From positions 1 to 33,962 of the forward strand of contig JAAYFO010000010.1 of the NCBI GenBank assembly GCA_012728215.1: 33,962 nt of DNA, given 5' to 3'. This document shows, in pieces, positions 33,601-33,962 of this stretch. The position numbers and the translations under genes were made by a program. How positions within the stretch are numbered: position 1 is the first letter of the stretch; every line of letters begins with the position of its first letter. The DNA comes from Spirochaetales bacterium. GTDB lineage: Bacteria; Spirochaetota; Spirochaetia; Sphaerochaetales; Sphaerochaetaceae. Below the pieces are notes generated by a model that was not told the origin of the DNA, ran no database searches, and saw only the letters and a list, made by a program, of their open reading frames with translations.

Positions 33601-33703
33601 CAAGTATCTCGTTTTCTATCTGCAAAAAAGTAGTTGATTCTGCAAACGCCATTCCACCCACTAGTATGAACAGAAATACAAATACAAGACTCTTTTTCAA
33701 CAT
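30695..33703 (-). CDS. Large secreted beta-rich protein with CARDB-like and InlB-like segments
   Basis: I do not recognise a named family. From the ATG at 33703 the protein has 1002 residues and a clear signal peptide (MLKKSLVFVFLFILVGGMAFA, cleavage near 21). Residues 25-150 look helical and charged. At 165-200 and 238-270, VSGWYDSKGKVWKNGT...FKPIW and FWGWRIDGTLYRPND resemble InlB/Listeria-Bacteroides beta-grasp repeats. DGNGDGILQNGE (282-293) and GNGDEFLENGE (648-658) each open an Ig-like beta domain of the CARDB/DUF11 kind and may bind calcium. The C-terminal third repeats this style. No membrane anchor, sortase or porin-like end is visible. An adhesin or periplasmic scaffold are both possible. 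Earlier ATGs at 33721 and 33727 are in frame. Confidence 0.78.
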   Translation of the reverse strand: MLKKSLVFVFLFILVGGMAFAESTTFLQIENEILASRTYPEIRRRILEFSDRKIEKAANLEKRIRFYEGRFDTYSAQMVQNELDEFQKSKLDNKTIDYCLRILDSSGYTPDKTQELKYELFDTLGLAVHVRFLYSSIDSTRSDLEIKVYPYEEVTIPSSSSQDEGVTVSGWYDSKGKVWKNGTTWKAEYSDMSFKPIWNSDVLFKPGMKIDEYVLSMGQDDEELVLPDIVERGDDQSCFWGWRIDGTLYRPNDKLLNMRKTQIAEGVWISHDVELSSFEEVDGNGDGILQNGETGSIVLNLRSSGDAEALEQEAMEGRLTVSLYSPRDLEGIVMVSGKTQEFPMKQGILVQLGKDFESEGQIDLIAALEDSRGRVYYRDVDIAVSKGSLIIGLGQISYDRNRHELFVEVMNNSSQSTLVSPTFRLAKSDGLSIIDKDNGGDLVILDDVKSGSSTYLRYYLQIEDMTTDPQFAIEFQDKFNNSGTLEFTLSKSDFEAPIVEVIKEGVAFTDFRVNDMPGPDGILRELYISLGIFNYGEKALDDLLVEASADGGRNWVSWTIDKLEAGWFASTSGNYQTSEELKSGLLSPSDKPLSLIADPSRFGDDRNATILLRATTKSGKVFNGKFDWVLKNSIMNLALDKFELIKLGNGDEFLENGERFGVQLSISNNGLENLYNVEVNISSSDEFLKVEGDRIIVPLLKAGETTVVNFRPNLPLSTQLSGYVTAELKNDRTAVIDLTCSNIDKNDLKWTVSVDMKAYNPDMSIVNVFIEGKENFERVYSSDVLKIKPVIEYKGEKPLEKVRFVVYFDNDLISERASVVVGNLNPGRTVPVSFSRPGLTVSPVVPVNVKLPIRFQFTDSSLRSWIVDYDLVTGRRTFNILMEDIYLIAEDNSKRALEAKAGETVEIGFDVRNIGLSTSPLVNLSVEVVQGDAEVLTGIVKTSGNLVPNMLLSIASINPDVRNRLLVHVAKNAVAGQEIVLRINVYSLMTVLYSQDFVLKVI

Positions 33704-33709
33704 GATTTT

Positions 33710-33739
33710 ATTATTGCCCATTTCCATGCAAAATGTAAA
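33710..33739 (-). promoter_or_regulatory. Promoter of the large secreted protein gene
   Basis: Minus-strand TTTACA (33739-33734), 18-nt spacer and AATAAT (33715-33710), each one base from consensus, then six bases to the ATG at 33703. No ribosome site precedes this ATG. The sites would lie inside the gene if either earlier ATG were used. Confidence 0.45.
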
Positions 33740-33785
33740 CAACAATCATCTTTCATTGACTTTTTTATGCATTGGATTCAAATTG

Positions 33786-33821
33786 AAAAAACCCAGAAAG
33801 CAATGTCATTGTCCTGGGTTT
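33786..33821 (-). terminator. Rho-independent terminator of the rRNA operon
   Basis: On the minus strand, AAACCCAG pairs with CTGGGTTT (33821-33814 with 33796-33789), an inner CAATG/CATTG pair extends the structure, and the T-run continues to 33786. It lies 30 nt beyond the 5S gene. A second T7 tract directly after the 5S (33850-33844) may add to termination. Confidence 0.85.
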
Positions 33822-33851
33822 GAAATCGAAGGGAAAAAAAGATAAAAAAAG

Positions 33852-33962
33852 GCCCGGCGGCTACCTACTCTCCCGCAAATCAATGCAGTACCATCGGCGT
33901 GTGAGCGCTTGACTTCCGTGTTCGGGATGGGAACGGGTATTGTCACTCAGCTATGGCCACCG
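33852..33962 (-). rRNA. rrf: 5S ribosomal RNA, 5' end cut by the window edge
   Basis: The minus strand reads GGTGGCCATAGC, then CCCGTTCCCATCCCGAACACGG in two parts, CGCCGATGGTACTGC, and GGGAGAGTAGGTAGCCGCCGGG, which are the conserved blocks of bacterial 5S rRNA. The 111 nt seen are a few short of full length; the 3' GCCGCCGGGC should pair with a 5' end just outside the window. The orientation implies 16S and 23S genes beyond base 33962. Confidence 0.95.

Overview
The window reads as chromosomal core sequence from a spirochaete-like bacterium, probably a host-associated relative of Treponema or the Sphaerochaetaceae. Three things point there: the pairing of a DUF4912 protein with a GH57 branching enzyme, the degT-nadK-recN grouping, and a division/cell-wall cluster that runs on into xerD, dprA, xerC and hslVU. 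The placement is an inference from gene content. Complete FtsW and FtsI argue against a lineage that has lost penicillin-binding proteins. I see no phage, transposon, tRNA or CRISPR array.

Left part (1-7.2 kb): the first codons of a sodium:neurotransmitter-symporter-type gene behind a promoter with a palindromic operator; secA; a two-domain class II aldolase-like protein whose second domain has lost its metal site; a membrane-anchored LysM protein with a dead M23 domain; and, divergent from it, an FtsI-type transpeptidase.

Centre (7.2-21.7 kb): one long, tightly overlapped minus-strand gene series, read in the order mraZ, rsmH, ftsL-like, murF, mraY, ftsW, ftsQ, ftsA, ftsZ, xerD, dprA, xerC, hslV, hslU, flhF-like. 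It combines 16S rRNA methylation, lipid I synthesis, the divisome, chromosome dimer resolution, DNA uptake processing and a proteasome-like protease. A mraZ promoter with repeated AGTGG boxes heads it. murE, murD, murG, murC and ftsI are absent from the cluster; ftsI lies about 14 kb away, beyond the far end of the series.

Right part (22-34 kb): a glucan locus (DUF4912 plus GH57 branching enzyme, divergent from a GH57/DUF3536 protein); recN, nadK and a DegT-like protein in one operon; a small DUF1648-like membrane protein; a roughly 1000-residue secreted beta-rich protein; and, at the edge, a 5S rRNA gene with its terminator, marking the end of an rRNA operon.

Two themes recur. Several proteins keep the fold of an enzyme family while losing catalytic residues: the aldolase second half, the M23 domain, the DegT protein and the FlhF-like GTPase. 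Several transcription-unit-leading genes have no Shine-Dalgarno sequence and carry a -10 hexamer ending exactly 6 nt before the ATG, which suggests leaderless mRNAs.
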